DNA of 53,431 bases, taken from the NCBI GenBank assembly GCA_910580015.1, contig CAJTVT010000018.1:1-53431 (forward strand), given 5' to 3'. Position numbers and translations under genes: made by a program. The stretch comes from an uncultured Lachnospiraceae bacterium. GTDB taxonomy: Bacteria; Bacillota; Clostridia; Lachnospirales; Lachnospiraceae. The notes under the pieces were generated by a model, which saw nothing but the letters and a program-made list of their open reading frames with translations, did no database searches and had not been told where the DNA came from. Below, piece after piece: positions 14,832 through 23,993 of this stretch (positions are counted from its first letter, which is position 1; every line of letters starts with the position of its first letter).

Positions 14832-14973
14832 ATAATACCATCTCCTTCATGTATTGATTAATGAACAGTATATGTAAAGTATCAAAAAATATTTCACGTA
14901 GTATTAAAAACTACATAATTTATAAATAGATACTACACCTATTAGAACACAAAGTCAACCATATTTTAAAAAT

Positions 14974-15002
14974 TTGACATTTAAACATATCTCTGTTATG
15001 AT
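14974..15002 (+). promoter_or_regulatory. sigma-A promoter of the DEAD-box helicase gene
   Basis: TTGACA (14974-14979), a 17-base spacer and TATGAT (14997-15002). It is about 40 bases before the ATG at 15041. Confidence 0.75.
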
Positions 15003-15040
15003 TAGCAACAGGCTTAAAATAAGTTAGTGAAAGGAAATAT

Positions 15041-16633
15041 ATGGAAACAGTAAGATTTGATGAATTAAATTTGAACTCTAAGATATTAAGAGGTATTCAG
15101 GAAATGGGCTTTGAGGAAGCCACGCCAATACAAGGCAAGGCGATTCCGATTGTAATGGAAGGTAGGGATGTGATAGGACAGGCACAGACCGGTACCGGAA
15201 AAACAGCCGCTTTCGGAATACCTCTTTTGATGAAAGCAGATCCGCATAATAAAAAAACACAGGCAATTGTACTCTGTCCTACCAGAGAGCTTGCAATTCA
15301 GGTGGCAGAGGAAATTCGTAATTTAGCGAAATATATGCATGGAATTAAGGTACTGCCTGTATATGGTGGGCAGGATATTGTAAAACAGATTCGCTCTTTG
15401 AAAGGAGGCGCCCAGATCATTATAGGTACACCTGGGCGTGTCATGGATCATTTAAGAAGAAAAACTATCCGGTGTGACTTTGTGAATACGATAGTATTGG
15501 ACGAAGCCGATGAAATGCTGAATATGGGTTTTCGGGAAGATATTGAGACAGTTCTTGAGTACATTCCAGAGGAAAGGCAGACGGTGTTGTTTTCCGCTAC
15601 AATGCCAAAACCAATTTTAGATATCACAAGAAAATATCAGAAGGATGCTGTTACGATTAAAGTGGTAAAAAAAGAATTGACAGTTCCTAATATTGAGCAG
15701 TACTATTATGATGTAAAGCGCAAAGACAAAGTAGAAGTGTTAAGCCGTTTGCTGGATGTCTATGATCCAAAGCTCTCGTTGGTGTTCTGTAATACGAAAC
15801 GTATGGTGGACGACCTTACCAGCGCCCTTCAAGGAAGAGGATATTTTGCGGAAGGGCTGCATGGTGATATGAAGCAGGTACAGCGAGATCGCGTGATGAA
15901 TAAATTTCGCAGTGGCAAGGCAGAGATTCTAGTGGCCACCGATGTGGCGGCTCGTGGAATAGATGTGGACGACGTGGAGGCAGTATTTAATTTTGATTTG
16001 CCCCAGGATGACGAATATTATGTACACCGAATTGGGAGAACTGGACGTGCTGGAAGGACTGGACGTTCTTTTACCTTTGTAAAGGGGAAAGAGGTCTATA
16101 AGTTAAAGGATATTCAACGTTATTGTAAGACCAAGATTCTCGCTCAGAAAATTCCTAGTATGGAGGATGTAGCCCAGGTAAAACTGGAAAAGATTATGGA
16201 TCATATTGGGATCGTGATTGAAGAAGAAGATCTGACTCTGATGGTCAATATGATAGAACAGCAAGTCAACGAGTCTGACTATACTGCTATGGATATTGCA
16301 GCAGCATTTTTGAAGCTGGCTTTAGGGGGCAGTGAGGAAAATGCGAAAGCTGCCATGGAAGGGTTTGAGTTTGGAGATACCGGAGCCGAAGAAGGCATGG
16401 TGCGGTTGTTTATCAATATCGGCAAGAAACAACATGTGAAGCCAGGAGATATTCTGGGGGCGATTGCCGGAGAGACTGGAATGCCCGGAGATTTGGTGGG
16501 AGCCATTGACATGTATGATAAGTATACCTTTGTGGAAGTCCCAAGAGAGTATGGAAAAGAGGTACTTCTTGCCATGACAAGCGCGAAAATAAAAGGAAAG
16601 AGTATCAATATAGAACCTGCCAATCAGAAATAA
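15041..16633 (+). CDS. DEAD-box ATP-dependent RNA helicase
   Basis: A 530-residue helicase of CshA/DeaD type. Motifs in order: Q-motif (GFEEATPIQ), Walker A AQTGTGKT, PTRELA, GTPGR, DEAD, SAT, then the second RecA domain with ATDVAARGIDV and HRIGRTGRAGRTG. A C-terminal DbpA-like RNA-binding domain covers roughly residues 450-525 (VRLFINIGKKQHVKPGDILGAI... KSINIEP), pointing to ribosome assembly or cold-shock RNA remodelling. It has its own sigma-A promoter. Confidence 0.94.
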   Translation: METVRFDELNLNSKILRGIQEMGFEEATPIQGKAIPIVMEGRDVIGQAQTGTGKTAAFGIPLLMKADPHNKKTQAIVLCPTRELAIQVAEEIRNLAKYMHGIKVLPVYGGQDIVKQIRSLKGGAQIIIGTPGRVMDHLRRKTIRCDFVNTIVLDEADEMLNMGFREDIETVLEYIPEERQTVLFSATMPKPILDITRKYQKDAVTIKVVKKELTVPNIEQYYYDVKRKDKVEVLSRLLDVYDPKLSLVFCNTKRMVDDLTSALQGRGYFAEGLHGDMKQVQRDRVMNKFRSGKAEILVATDVAARGIDVDDVEAVFNFDLPQDDEYYVHRIGRTGRAGRTGRSFTFVKGKEVYKLKDIQRYCKTKILAQKIPSMEDVAQVKLEKIMDHIGIVIEEEDLTLMVNMIEQQVNESDYTAMDIAAAFLKLALGGSEENAKAAMEGFEFGDTGAEEGMVRLFINIGKKQHVKPGDILGAIAGETGMPGDLVGAIDMYDKYTFVEVPREYGKEVLLAMTSAKIKGKSINIEPANQK

Positions 16634-16849
16634 ACATGATTAACACATGATATCTTTTTCATGATATCTTAAGATTAATAGAAAATTTTTAATTTTTGTG
16701 CAATAAAAGGCATTTTTTTCGCATTATCCAATTATCAGGGGAAAGGCGAGGAGGTGCTTTTTATGAAATAGGTACAAAAGGAACTGGTGATATAGAGATG
16801 TTTGTAATATCTCACCTGTGTTAACCAAAGCTGAAAGGGGTATATCCCA

Positions 16850-17398
16850 ATGAAGGAAGACGCTCCAAAGCGAAAAGTTCATATTGATGAGCGGATGTTT
16901 GAACGTGTTTGCCAGGGAGAGCAGGATGCATTTAAAGAGCTGTATGATCTTTCATACCGGCCATTGTATGCATTTCTTCTTTCGTATACACAAAATGCAG
17001 AGGATGCTAAGGATTTATTACAAGATACCTATATTCAGATTTTGAAAAATTGTCGTAAGTACCAGGAAAAAGGAAATCCTATGGCGTGGATGATGAAGAT
17101 TGCCAAGAATCTCTTTCTGATGAAATGTAGAAAGGAGCGGGAAGCAGACATTAGTTTTGAGGATATGGAAGAACAATTGGGATTTGAGGATATTACCAAT
17201 ACAGATGATCGGATCGTATTAGAGAAAATGTTTGAAACGCTTTCCACAGAGGACAGGAACTTGATCATCATGCACGACATAAGCGGGTTAAAACACCGAG
17301 AGATTGCGAAGCTGCTGGATATGCCCTTGGGGACTGTTTTGGCTAGATATAGTAGAGGAATCCGGAAATTGCAGAAGGAATTTGGTGAACATATATGA
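16850..17398 (+). CDS. ECF-type RNA polymerase sigma factor
   Basis: A 182-residue group IV sigma factor. Region 2 spans about residues 20-90 (AFLLSYTQNAEDAKDLLQDTYIQIL, NPMAWMMKIAKNLF) and region 4 about 120-178 (RNLIIMHDISGLKHREIAKLLDMPLGTVLARYSRGIRKL). AAAGGGG precedes the ATG. The stop overlaps by four bases (ATGA) the next gene, an RsgI-like anti-sigma factor, which would hold it inactive at the membrane. No autoregulatory promoter was identified; the 216-base leader contains direct repeats of CATGATATC (16665-16690) and a small hairpin near 16790-16816. Confidence 0.9.
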   Translation: MKEDAPKRKVHIDERMFERVCQGEQDAFKELYDLSYRPLYAFLLSYTQNAEDAKDLLQDTYIQILKNCRKYQEKGNPMAWMMKIAKNLFLMKCRKEREADISFEDMEEQLGFEDITNTDDRIVLEKMFETLSTEDRNLIIMHDISGLKHREIAKLLDMPLGTVLARYSRGIRKLQKEFGEHI

Positions 17399-18762
17399 AA
17401 AAGAAGGATATGAAAAAGAAAATAGAGGATGGATTTTCTCAGCTTGCGCCAGATGTGTTTGAAGCAGTGATAAAAGAGGCAGAAGAACAGGGAATGGTCT
17501 GGATGCAGGAGCCCATTGCACAGTCCAAGAAAAATCGAAAGATGGTAAGAAGGCCAGCATATATTCTGTCTTTCTGTACTTGCCTGGCTATGTTCTGTAT
17601 ATGTATGTTAGGTTTGTTTATCGAACGTCAACATCATGTATATATGGTTTTGGATATTAATCCAAGTATACAGATTGAGATGAATGAGCGGCGCCAGGTG
17701 GAGGGACTAAAGGGGCTGAATCAGGATGGAAAAGATGTTGTAAAAGAATTAAAGTGGGAAAAAAAGGAGCCTGTACAGGAATTGTTGGATGTTCTCATTC
17801 AGGATGTGGTGGAGAAGTCTTATCTTAGAGATAATGAAGGGATTTTGGTAACCCTTTCTGCACCTTGTAAGGATGTCTGTGAGAGTTTGGAACGTACGCT
17901 GGGAGAAGGGATTGACCGAAAGCTTACTGAGCTGAAGGTCTGTGGCGTTACGACAGCATTTCGTCAAACAAAAAGTGGATCTGAAAATGAGGGCCGGAAA
18001 CTTTTGGAGACGGAGTTGGCGAAATGCACTGATATGAATGAAGAACAAGTACAACAATTGTCGGTACGAGAACTGATTCAGTATTGTCAAGATTATACAA
18101 CCCTGGACTTAAAGCTTTCAGAGACATCGGTGAAGGAGAAAGAGCCTGCGTCTGGGCAAAAGGATACACAGCAGCCTGAAAAGACGACCGCTTCGAACGA
18201 GGATGAGGAAAAATCGTCAGAGGATAAAAAGGCTGAGAAAAAGGAGAAAAAAGATCGGGAGAAAGTAGCAGAAAAGAAGGAGAACGAAAAGGAATCTGGG
18301 GATGCCAGCCAGCAACAGGAAGCTACCAAATTGGATAACGAACATCCCAAGGATAGCAGCGGCGCTGAGAGTGCGGATATTTCAGATGCGGAACAGAAAG
18401 CATCTGAGACAGACCTAAGGCAGGAGACATCAGAAGAAGAGAAACCGCCAGAGAATATTGAGGAAGAGGACACAACGCCTCGATTGGACAATCCTGGTGA
18501 ACAGGAGAGTACGCCAGATTATGAGAAACCTGGGGATCAACAGATTCCCGTTCAAAATGAGCCAGGAAAAGAAGAGTCTTTGCCTGAAGTGGATCTTCCG
18601 ATAGGGCAGGAGGAGGCAACAAAACCAGAGGAAACTGTGCAACCTCAGCCCTTGAACCCAGGAAAAGAGAGTGAAAATGTAATTGTGCAGCCTTTCAGTA
18701 TAGAATCAGCGGATTATCGTAATGAACGGCGCATCATGCAATGGTCGATGAGAAAGAGATAA
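17395..18762 (+). CDS. RsgI-like anti-sigma factor
   Basis: A 455-residue single-pass membrane protein. The cytoplasmic part is about 53 residues and a transmembrane helix spans about 54-77. Then comes an extracellular RsgI-type domain: YMVLDINPSIQIEMN, with the Asn89-Pro90 bond matching the autoproteolysis site described for RsgI proteins of clostridia. From about 240 to 430 it is a low-complexity, Glu/Lys/Pro/Ser-rich stalk, ending in a basic tail. RsgI proteins usually pair with SigI, whereas the partner here is an ECF factor. No carbohydrate-binding module is seen, so the signal is unknown. Confidence 0.8.
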   Translation: MKKKDMKKKIEDGFSQLAPDVFEAVIKEAEEQGMVWMQEPIAQSKKNRKMVRRPAYILSFCTCLAMFCICMLGLFIERQHHVYMVLDINPSIQIEMNERRQVEGLKGLNQDGKDVVKELKWEKKEPVQELLDVLIQDVVEKSYLRDNEGILVTLSAPCKDVCESLERTLGEGIDRKLTELKVCGVTTAFRQTKSGSENEGRKLLETELAKCTDMNEEQVQQLSVRELIQYCQDYTTLDLKLSETSVKEKEPASGQKDTQQPEKTTASNEDEEKSSEDKKAEKKEKKDREKVAEKKENEKESGDASQQQEATKLDNEHPKDSSGAESADISDAEQKASETDLRQETSEEEKPPENIEEEDTTPRLDNPGEQESTPDYEKPGDQQIPVQNEPGKEESLPEVDLPIGQEEATKPEETVQPQPLNPGKESENVIVQPFSIESADYRNERRIMQWSMRKR

Positions 18763-18797
18763 AAAAGTGAGAAAATAGCCTTGATATTCAAGGGCAT

Positions 18798-18839
18798 AAA
18801 AGTGGATTTGACATTAACCAATAGTGTCAAATCCACTTT
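18798..18839 (+). terminator. long hairpin after the anti-sigma gene
   Basis: A perfect 15-bp stem: AAAGTGGATTTGACA (18798-18812) pairs with 18825-18839. Outer arms GATATT...CAAG and CTTG...AATATC can extend it. The T-run is weak. It is probably a terminator just upstream of the mannitol operon promoter. Confidence 0.6.
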
Positions 18840-18847
18840 ACTATTTC

Positions 18848-18877
18848 TTGAAATAATATCCTCTCGGCCGTTATAAT
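18848..18877 (+). promoter_or_regulatory. sigma-A promoter of the mannitol-type PTS operon
   Basis: TTGAAA (18848-18853), an 18-base spacer and TATAAT (18872-18877), about 85 bases before the EIICB start. The operon also encodes an MtlR activator, so control is probably positive. Confidence 0.6.
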
Positions 18878-18960
18878 AAACGTATCTAAAAGAGAGTGAT
18901 TGGCCAATCATGCTTTAAATGAAACAAAACATTAAATCAAAAAGGCGAGGTGTAAATGGA

Positions 18961-20337
18961 ATGAAAGAAAAAGTACAGGTTTTTGGCAGGGCATTAAGTG
19001 GTATGGTAATGCCCAATATTGGGGCGTTTATCGCATGGGGGCTGATTGCAGCGCTGTTCATCGCCACAGGATGGATTCCAAATGAGAGATTATCGGGGTT
19101 GGTGGAACCTATGTCTAAGTATCTGTTGCCTCTGCTCATTGCATATATGGGCGGTAAAGTGGTAGGAGATCACAGAGGCGGCGTGATTGGCGCCGTTGCA
19201 ACGATGGGTGTGATTGTAGGATCTGATATCTCTATGTTTCTTGGAGCTATGATCATGGGACCTCTATCTGCATGGATTTTAAAGAAATTTGATAAGCTGA
19301 TAGAAGGAAAGGTAAAAGCAGGATTTGAAATGTTGGTCAACAACTTTTCACTGGGGATTATCGGAGCAATTCTGGCGTGTATATCCGTTTATGTGGTTGC
19401 ACCTTTTGTGACGACATTAAATTCCTTTATGGAAATGGGAGTGGGATTTTTTGTGGAGCATAGTCTGCTGCCTTTGACAAGCATCTTTATTGAGCCTGCA
19501 AAGGTATTGTTCTTAAACAATGCCATCAATCATGGAATTTTATCTCCTATGGGGATTCAGCAAGTCAATGAAGTAGGAAAATCTATTTTTCTGTTGTTAG
19601 AGTCAAATCCAGGGCCAGGGCTTGGAATATTGTTGGCATACTGTCTTGTGGGAAAAGGGAGCGCAAAAAGTTCCGCGCCAGGAGCGGCCATTATTCATTT
19701 TCTGGGCGGTATCCATGAAATTTATTTTCCGTACATACTGATGAATCCGCTGTTGCTTCTTGCAGTGATTGCAGGTGGCGCATCCGGAATCTTGACTTTT
19801 ACCATATTCGACGTGGGATTGACAGGAACCGCGTCTCCAGGAAGTATTATATCTATTATTATGATGTGTGAAAGGCATTGTTATCTGGGGCTGATTTTGG
19901 GTGTGCTTATCTCAACAGCAGTGACCTTTGCCATTGCGTTACCTTTGCTGAAGTTTGCTGGAAAAGATACCAGCCTGGAAGAGGCCACAGCAAAAAAAGA
20001 CAGCATGAAACGGGATGCAAAGGGACTGACAGACCAGCTTTCAGAAGGTGGTGTGATCAAGATCGCCTTTGCCTGTGATGCAGGGATGGGATCTAGCGCT
20101 ATGGGGGCCACCGTGTTAAAAAAGAAGGTGGAAAAAGCAGGTATCAAGAATGTGGAGATCAGTCATACGCCAGTTTCTTCTATTCCACCAGATATTAACA
20201 TTGTGGTTACCCATCAAGAGCTTGGAGAAAGAGCAGGTCACAGCAATCCCAAAGCGAAATTGATACTGATTACCAACTTCCTCGCTGCGCCAGAATATGA
20301 CCAGTTAATTGAGGAGCTTAAGAAAGTGAAACAATAA
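18961..20337 (+). CDS. mtlA: PTS mannitol-type EIICB component
   Basis: A 458-residue permease. Residues 1-340 form the EIIC membrane domain of the mannitol family (GMVMPNIGAFIAWG, GGKVVGDHRGG, NNAINHGILSP, GGIHEIYFPYIL). Residues 360-458 form EIIB with phospho-Cys372 in CDAGMGSSAMG. It imports and phosphorylates a hexitol, most likely mannitol to mannitol 1-phosphate. EIIA is a separate protein (22538), as in B. subtilis. AGGTG upstream favours the ATG at 18961; an ATG at 18919 adds 14 residues. Confidence 0.88.
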   Translation: MKEKVQVFGRALSGMVMPNIGAFIAWGLIAALFIATGWIPNERLSGLVEPMSKYLLPLLIAYMGGKVVGDHRGGVIGAVATMGVIVGSDISMFLGAMIMGPLSAWILKKFDKLIEGKVKAGFEMLVNNFSLGIIGAILACISVYVVAPFVTTLNSFMEMGVGFFVEHSLLPLTSIFIEPAKVLFLNNAINHGILSPMGIQQVNEVGKSIFLLLESNPGPGLGILLAYCLVGKGSAKSSAPGAAIIHFLGGIHEIYFPYILMNPLLLLAVIAGGASGILTFTIFDVGLTGTASPGSIISIIMMCERHCYLGLILGVLISTAVTFAIALPLLKFAGKDTSLEEATAKKDSMKRDAKGLTDQLSEGGVIKIAFACDAGMGSSAMGATVLKKKVEKAGIKNVEISHTPVSSIPPDINIVVTHQELGERAGHSNPKAKLILITNFLAAPEYDQLIEELKKVKQ

Positions 20338-20338
20338 G

Positions 20339-22429
20339 ATGAATTTGACACCGCGTTTAAAACAAATTCTTCAGGCCATGCTGGAACAGGATGGAGTGAT
20401 CCCAGTTAAGGATCTCGCGTCTCGGATCGGGGTCAGTAAGAGGACTGTACAGCGGGAACTGGAGCATATTGAAAACGACTTAAAACCATATCAGATTACT
20501 TTTGAGACGAAGACGGGAAAAGGAGTCTGGTTGTCCGGCAGAGAAGAGGACAAGAGAAAACTGTTAGAAGAGTTGCAGAGAGCAGACAACTATGATGTGA
20601 GTAATCGTGATGACCGGAGAAAACGTTTGATTTTGGAGATATTGAAAGATAAGGGTTTAAAGAAGATGTTCTATTATGCTAGCCGATTTCAGGTGAGTGA
20701 GGCTACCATAAGTTCTGATTTGGAGGCTGTGGAAGGATGGCTCAAAGAACATCGGTTGGTTGTCACTAGAAAACCTGGAAGCGGTATAGAAGTCAATGGC
20801 ACAGAGAAGAGTTATCGCAGGGCGATTCGTGCATTTATCGAAGAAAATATGGATACCAGGGTGCTTCAGGAATTTTACGAAGATAAGTCGGAGATTTTGG
20901 AGGATAGGGCGTCATTGGGGGGGATGAGGCAGATTTTAAGAGATGATGTGTTAAAGCGGGTAGTAGGCTGCATATCTGGGATGGATGACAGCCGTGTGCA
21001 GACATTGACCGAACATTCTTATGTAGGACTGGTGCTCCATATCTCCATTGCCATGAGTCGAATTTTAAAGGGAGAGATTATAGAGCAGAAGGATTTTTGG
21101 CCAAATGGTCTGGAACAGGATGAGGATTATAGCCTGGCACAGGAGATCACATGTCTGCTTCAGGAAGAATTTCAGGCGGAGATTCCGCAGATAGAGACGG
21201 CTTATATCTGCCTTCACCTTAAGGGGGCAAAGCATCAGAACATTGAATGGAATGAGCGTAAAACGGTGGAAATGGAGCGTAAGGAGCTGTTGGATCTCAT
21301 CAATGAGATGATCAATGCATTTGATAGTCAGAGTGCGTTTGCCATCAAGCAGGACGACGAGTTTATTCAGGGTCTCCTTGCCCATTTGCAGCCAACTTTT
21401 ATACGTCTAGCTTATGACATGAAAATATCAAATCCCGTGTTGGAGGAAATCAAGCAGGCATATCCTGAAATTTTTGCAAATAGCAGACGTGCAGCAGCAG
21501 TGTTGGAACAGTGGATTGGGAAACCCATCCCTGAGGCAGAGATCGGCTTTCTTGCCATTCATTTTGGGGCAGCACAGGTTCGCATGCAAAAACAGAGAGA
21601 AAATATCCGTCAGGTGTCTGTGGGCATAGTCTGCGCCAGTGGCATCGGTATCTCCAGGCTTATGCTCTCCAAGTTAGAACGCATCTTTCGTGACAGCATT
21701 CAATTGGAAGCATTTGGTCAGAATGATTTGACTCCCTACGTGGTGGGTAGAATGGATTTTTTTGTCAGTAGCATCGGGTTGCGCAACTTTGAGGGAGATG
21801 TGATACAGGTAAATCCTCTGCTGAATGACCAGGATATCCAGCAAATACGGCAGAAAATTTTATATTACCAGCGGATGCCACAGAAAAAGCAGGGAGAGAC
21901 GGAATTTACTCTGCAACTGGAACGCGTGAATATTCTTGCTATGCAGATCAAGACGATTCTTCAATATATGGAGGTTTTTAAGGTTAGCAATGATATCAAT
22001 TTTCAGGAGCTTGTGATTGCCATTTCAGAAAAAATGTCTCCCTATCGCGACAGACAGATGATGATACAGGAGGATTTGGAAAGGCGGGAAAGGCTGGGAA
22101 GTCAGGTCTTTGCAGAATTTGGTTTTGCATTGCTGCATGCCAGGACCAAAGGGGTGATTCGTCCAAGTTTTTGCGTGTGCAAGACAAAAGACAACAAGGA
22201 ATTTTGTGATCCATATTTTAAGAAAATCGGCGCAGTGCTGGTGATGTTGATTCCAGTGGATGACAATATACCAGTAAATAGTGAGATCTTTGGCTATGTC
22301 AGTAGTGGGCTGATCGAAGATTATGAGTTACTTACCTCTTTTATGACAGGAGAGAAAGAAGAGATTCGTCAGGCTCTGTCCCATCATTTAAGGAAATTTT
22401 TCAACCAGTATTTTGACACTATTCGATGA
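20339..22429 (+). CDS. mtlR: MtlR-type PRD-containing transcriptional activator
   Basis: A 696-residue regulator with two N-terminal helix-turn-helices (residues 1-130), PRD1 and PRD2 (about 190-405), a Gat-family EIIB-like domain with its Cys in VGIVCASGIGIS, and an EIIA-like domain at 545-690 with a candidate phospho-His in LLHART. Such proteins integrate HPr and EII phosphorylation states to switch on their PTS operon. It starts two bases after the EIICB stop. Confidence 0.9.
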   Translation: MNLTPRLKQILQAMLEQDGVIPVKDLASRIGVSKRTVQRELEHIENDLKPYQITFETKTGKGVWLSGREEDKRKLLEELQRADNYDVSNRDDRRKRLILEILKDKGLKKMFYYASRFQVSEATISSDLEAVEGWLKEHRLVVTRKPGSGIEVNGTEKSYRRAIRAFIEENMDTRVLQEFYEDKSEILEDRASLGGMRQILRDDVLKRVVGCISGMDDSRVQTLTEHSYVGLVLHISIAMSRILKGEIIEQKDFWPNGLEQDEDYSLAQEITCLLQEEFQAEIPQIETAYICLHLKGAKHQNIEWNERKTVEMERKELLDLINEMINAFDSQSAFAIKQDDEFIQGLLAHLQPTFIRLAYDMKISNPVLEEIKQAYPEIFANSRRAAAVLEQWIGKPIPEAEIGFLAIHFGAAQVRMQKQRENIRQVSVGIVCASGIGISRLMLSKLERIFRDSIQLEAFGQNDLTPYVVGRMDFFVSSIGLRNFEGDVIQVNPLLNDQDIQQIRQKILYYQRMPQKKQGETEFTLQLERVNILAMQIKTILQYMEVFKVSNDINFQELVIAISEKMSPYRDRQMMIQEDLERRERLGSQVFAEFGFALLHARTKGVIRPSFCVCKTKDNKEFCDPYFKKIGAVLVMLIPVDDNIPVNSEIFGYVSSGLIEDYELLTSFMTGEKEEIRQALSHHLRKFFNQYFDTIR

Positions 22430-22537
22430 CGCCAAAGCCTATCTTCTTTCCATTGAAAATGCTGTTGTGGGCTGCTTATAATAGATACAGAAAGTGAACC
22501 GACCCCAGACGGGGCAGAGGAGAAGGAGGAAACAGCA

Positions 22538-23011
22538 ATGTTATTTAAAAAATCAAAAAAAGAGGATGTAGCAGACAAAATGGAACTTTTGTATCTGGAA
22601 AATGTGCGTATTGGGTGTAAGGCAGATACGAAAGAGAACGTGATTCGCGCAGTAGGGCAGATGCTGGTGGATTCGGGCTATGTAAATCCCTCCTATGTGG
22701 ATGCAATGGTAAAGCGGGAGGAGACATTTTCCACCTTTATGGGCAATGAGTTGGCGTTGCCCCATGGGGTGGAAGAGGCAAAGAAAGAGGTAAAAGCTTC
22801 GGGAATTGCAGTTATGGTATTTCCTGAGGGGACGGACTGGGGAGGAGAACTGGCAAAAGTGGTCGTTGGAATTGCAGGCGTTGGGGAAGAACATCTGCAA
22901 ATCTTATCCGCTATTGCTGAGGTAGCGCTAGAGGAGGACGGCATGCAGCGATTGATTTCTGGAAGTGCGCAGCAGGTGTATGAGATGTTAAAAGGAGGAA
23001 ATGCAGCATGA
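22538..23011 (+). CDS. mtlF: PTS mannitol-type EIIA component
   Basis: A 157-residue EIIA of the mannitol/fructose class. The phospho-acceptor is His76 in GNELALPHGVEEA, with FxTFMGN upstream. It passes phosphate from HPr to the EIIB Cys. GGAGGAAACAGC precedes the ATG. The stop overlaps the phosphofructokinase start by four bases. Confidence 0.92.
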   Translation: MLFKKSKKEDVADKMELLYLENVRIGCKADTKENVIRAVGQMLVDSGYVNPSYVDAMVKREETFSTFMGNELALPHGVEEAKKEVKASGIAVMVFPEGTDWGGELAKVVVGIAGVGEEHLQILSAIAEVALEEDGMQRLISGSAQQVYEMLKGGNAA

Positions 23012-23940
23012 TTGTTACAGTGACTATGAATCCGGCTATTGATAAGACCGTGGACATCGACGCCCTGGAGCGGGGCGGGCTGAACCGGATCCATCATGTG
23101 GAGCTGGACGCTGGAGGAAAAGGTATTAACGTGTCAAAAACCATTCATGAATTGGGTGGAACGAGTCTTGCTACTGGGTTTATCGCAGGAAATGCAGGTA
23201 AAATTATTCGCAATGTTATGGAAGAATGGCAGATTGAAAATGATTTCATAGAGGTGTCTGGGGAGACCAGAACCAATACCAAAGTATTCGAATCTTCCGG
23301 GGAGTTGACAGAACTGAATGAGCCAGGGCCAGTTGTGGAGGAGAAAGATATCAAAGCGTTGCTTGAGAAGCTTTTGGGCTATGCAGGGGAAGATACGTTG
23401 TTCGTACTTGCGGGAAGTGTGCCACAGGGAGTCTCCAAAGATATTTATCGGGAAATTACAAATCTGGTGCATCAGAAAGGGGCTAAGGTTCTTCTGGATG
23501 CAGATGGAGAGTTGTTTACCAATGCCCTAGATGCGGCACCCGATATAATCAAGCCTAATCGGGCGGAACTGGAGCAGTATGCGGGTATGGACTATATTGC
23601 ATCAGAACAGGAACTGTTGTCAGTGGCGCAAAAGCTGATGGAGAAGGGAATCGGGACAGTAGCGGTGTCTATGGGAAAGAGCGGAGCAATGTTTCTACAG
23701 GAGGGATATCAGGTAAAATGTCCAGGTTTGAAGGTGAAGGCACATTCTACGGTAGGCGCAGGGGACGCCATGGTAGCTGCCTTGTCTTATTCCTGGAGTC
23801 AGGGAATGCCGATGGAAGAGACTGTAAAAATGTGTATGGCAGTTTCCGCAGGGGCAGTGACCACGATCGGGACGAAACCTCCTGCGAAAGAGGTTGTCTC
23901 TTCTCTGATCGAGCAGGTAATCATCGAAAAAATGAAATAA
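23008..23940 (+). CDS. fruK: 1-phosphofructokinase (PfkB family)
   Basis: A 310-residue sugar kinase. The N-terminus TVTMNPAIDKTVD, the GGKGINVSKTIHELGG substrate motif and the C-terminal GAGDAMVAAL with catalytic Asp are those of FruK/LacC. FruK makes fructose 1,6-bisphosphate from fructose 1-phosphate; tagatose-6-phosphate kinase is the alternative. In a mannitol-type operon this enzyme is unexpected if mannitol 1-phosphate is oxidised to fructose 6-phosphate, and it suggests a fructose 1-phosphate intermediate. Confidence 0.88.
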   Translation: MIVTVTMNPAIDKTVDIDALERGGLNRIHHVELDAGGKGINVSKTIHELGGTSLATGFIAGNAGKIIRNVMEEWQIENDFIEVSGETRTNTKVFESSGELTELNEPGPVVEEKDIKALLEKLLGYAGEDTLFVLAGSVPQGVSKDIYREITNLVHQKGAKVLLDADGELFTNALDAAPDIIKPNRAELEQYAGMDYIASEQELLSVAQKLMEKGIGTVAVSMGKSGAMFLQEGYQVKCPGLKVKAHSTVGAGDAMVAALSYSWSQGMPMEETVKMCMAVSAGAVTTIGTKPPAKEVVSSLIEQVIIEKMK

Positions 23941-23993
23941 GAGAAGGTTCAATAAAGAAAACAGAGCGTGAATAGAAAGGATGGCAGAGTGTA

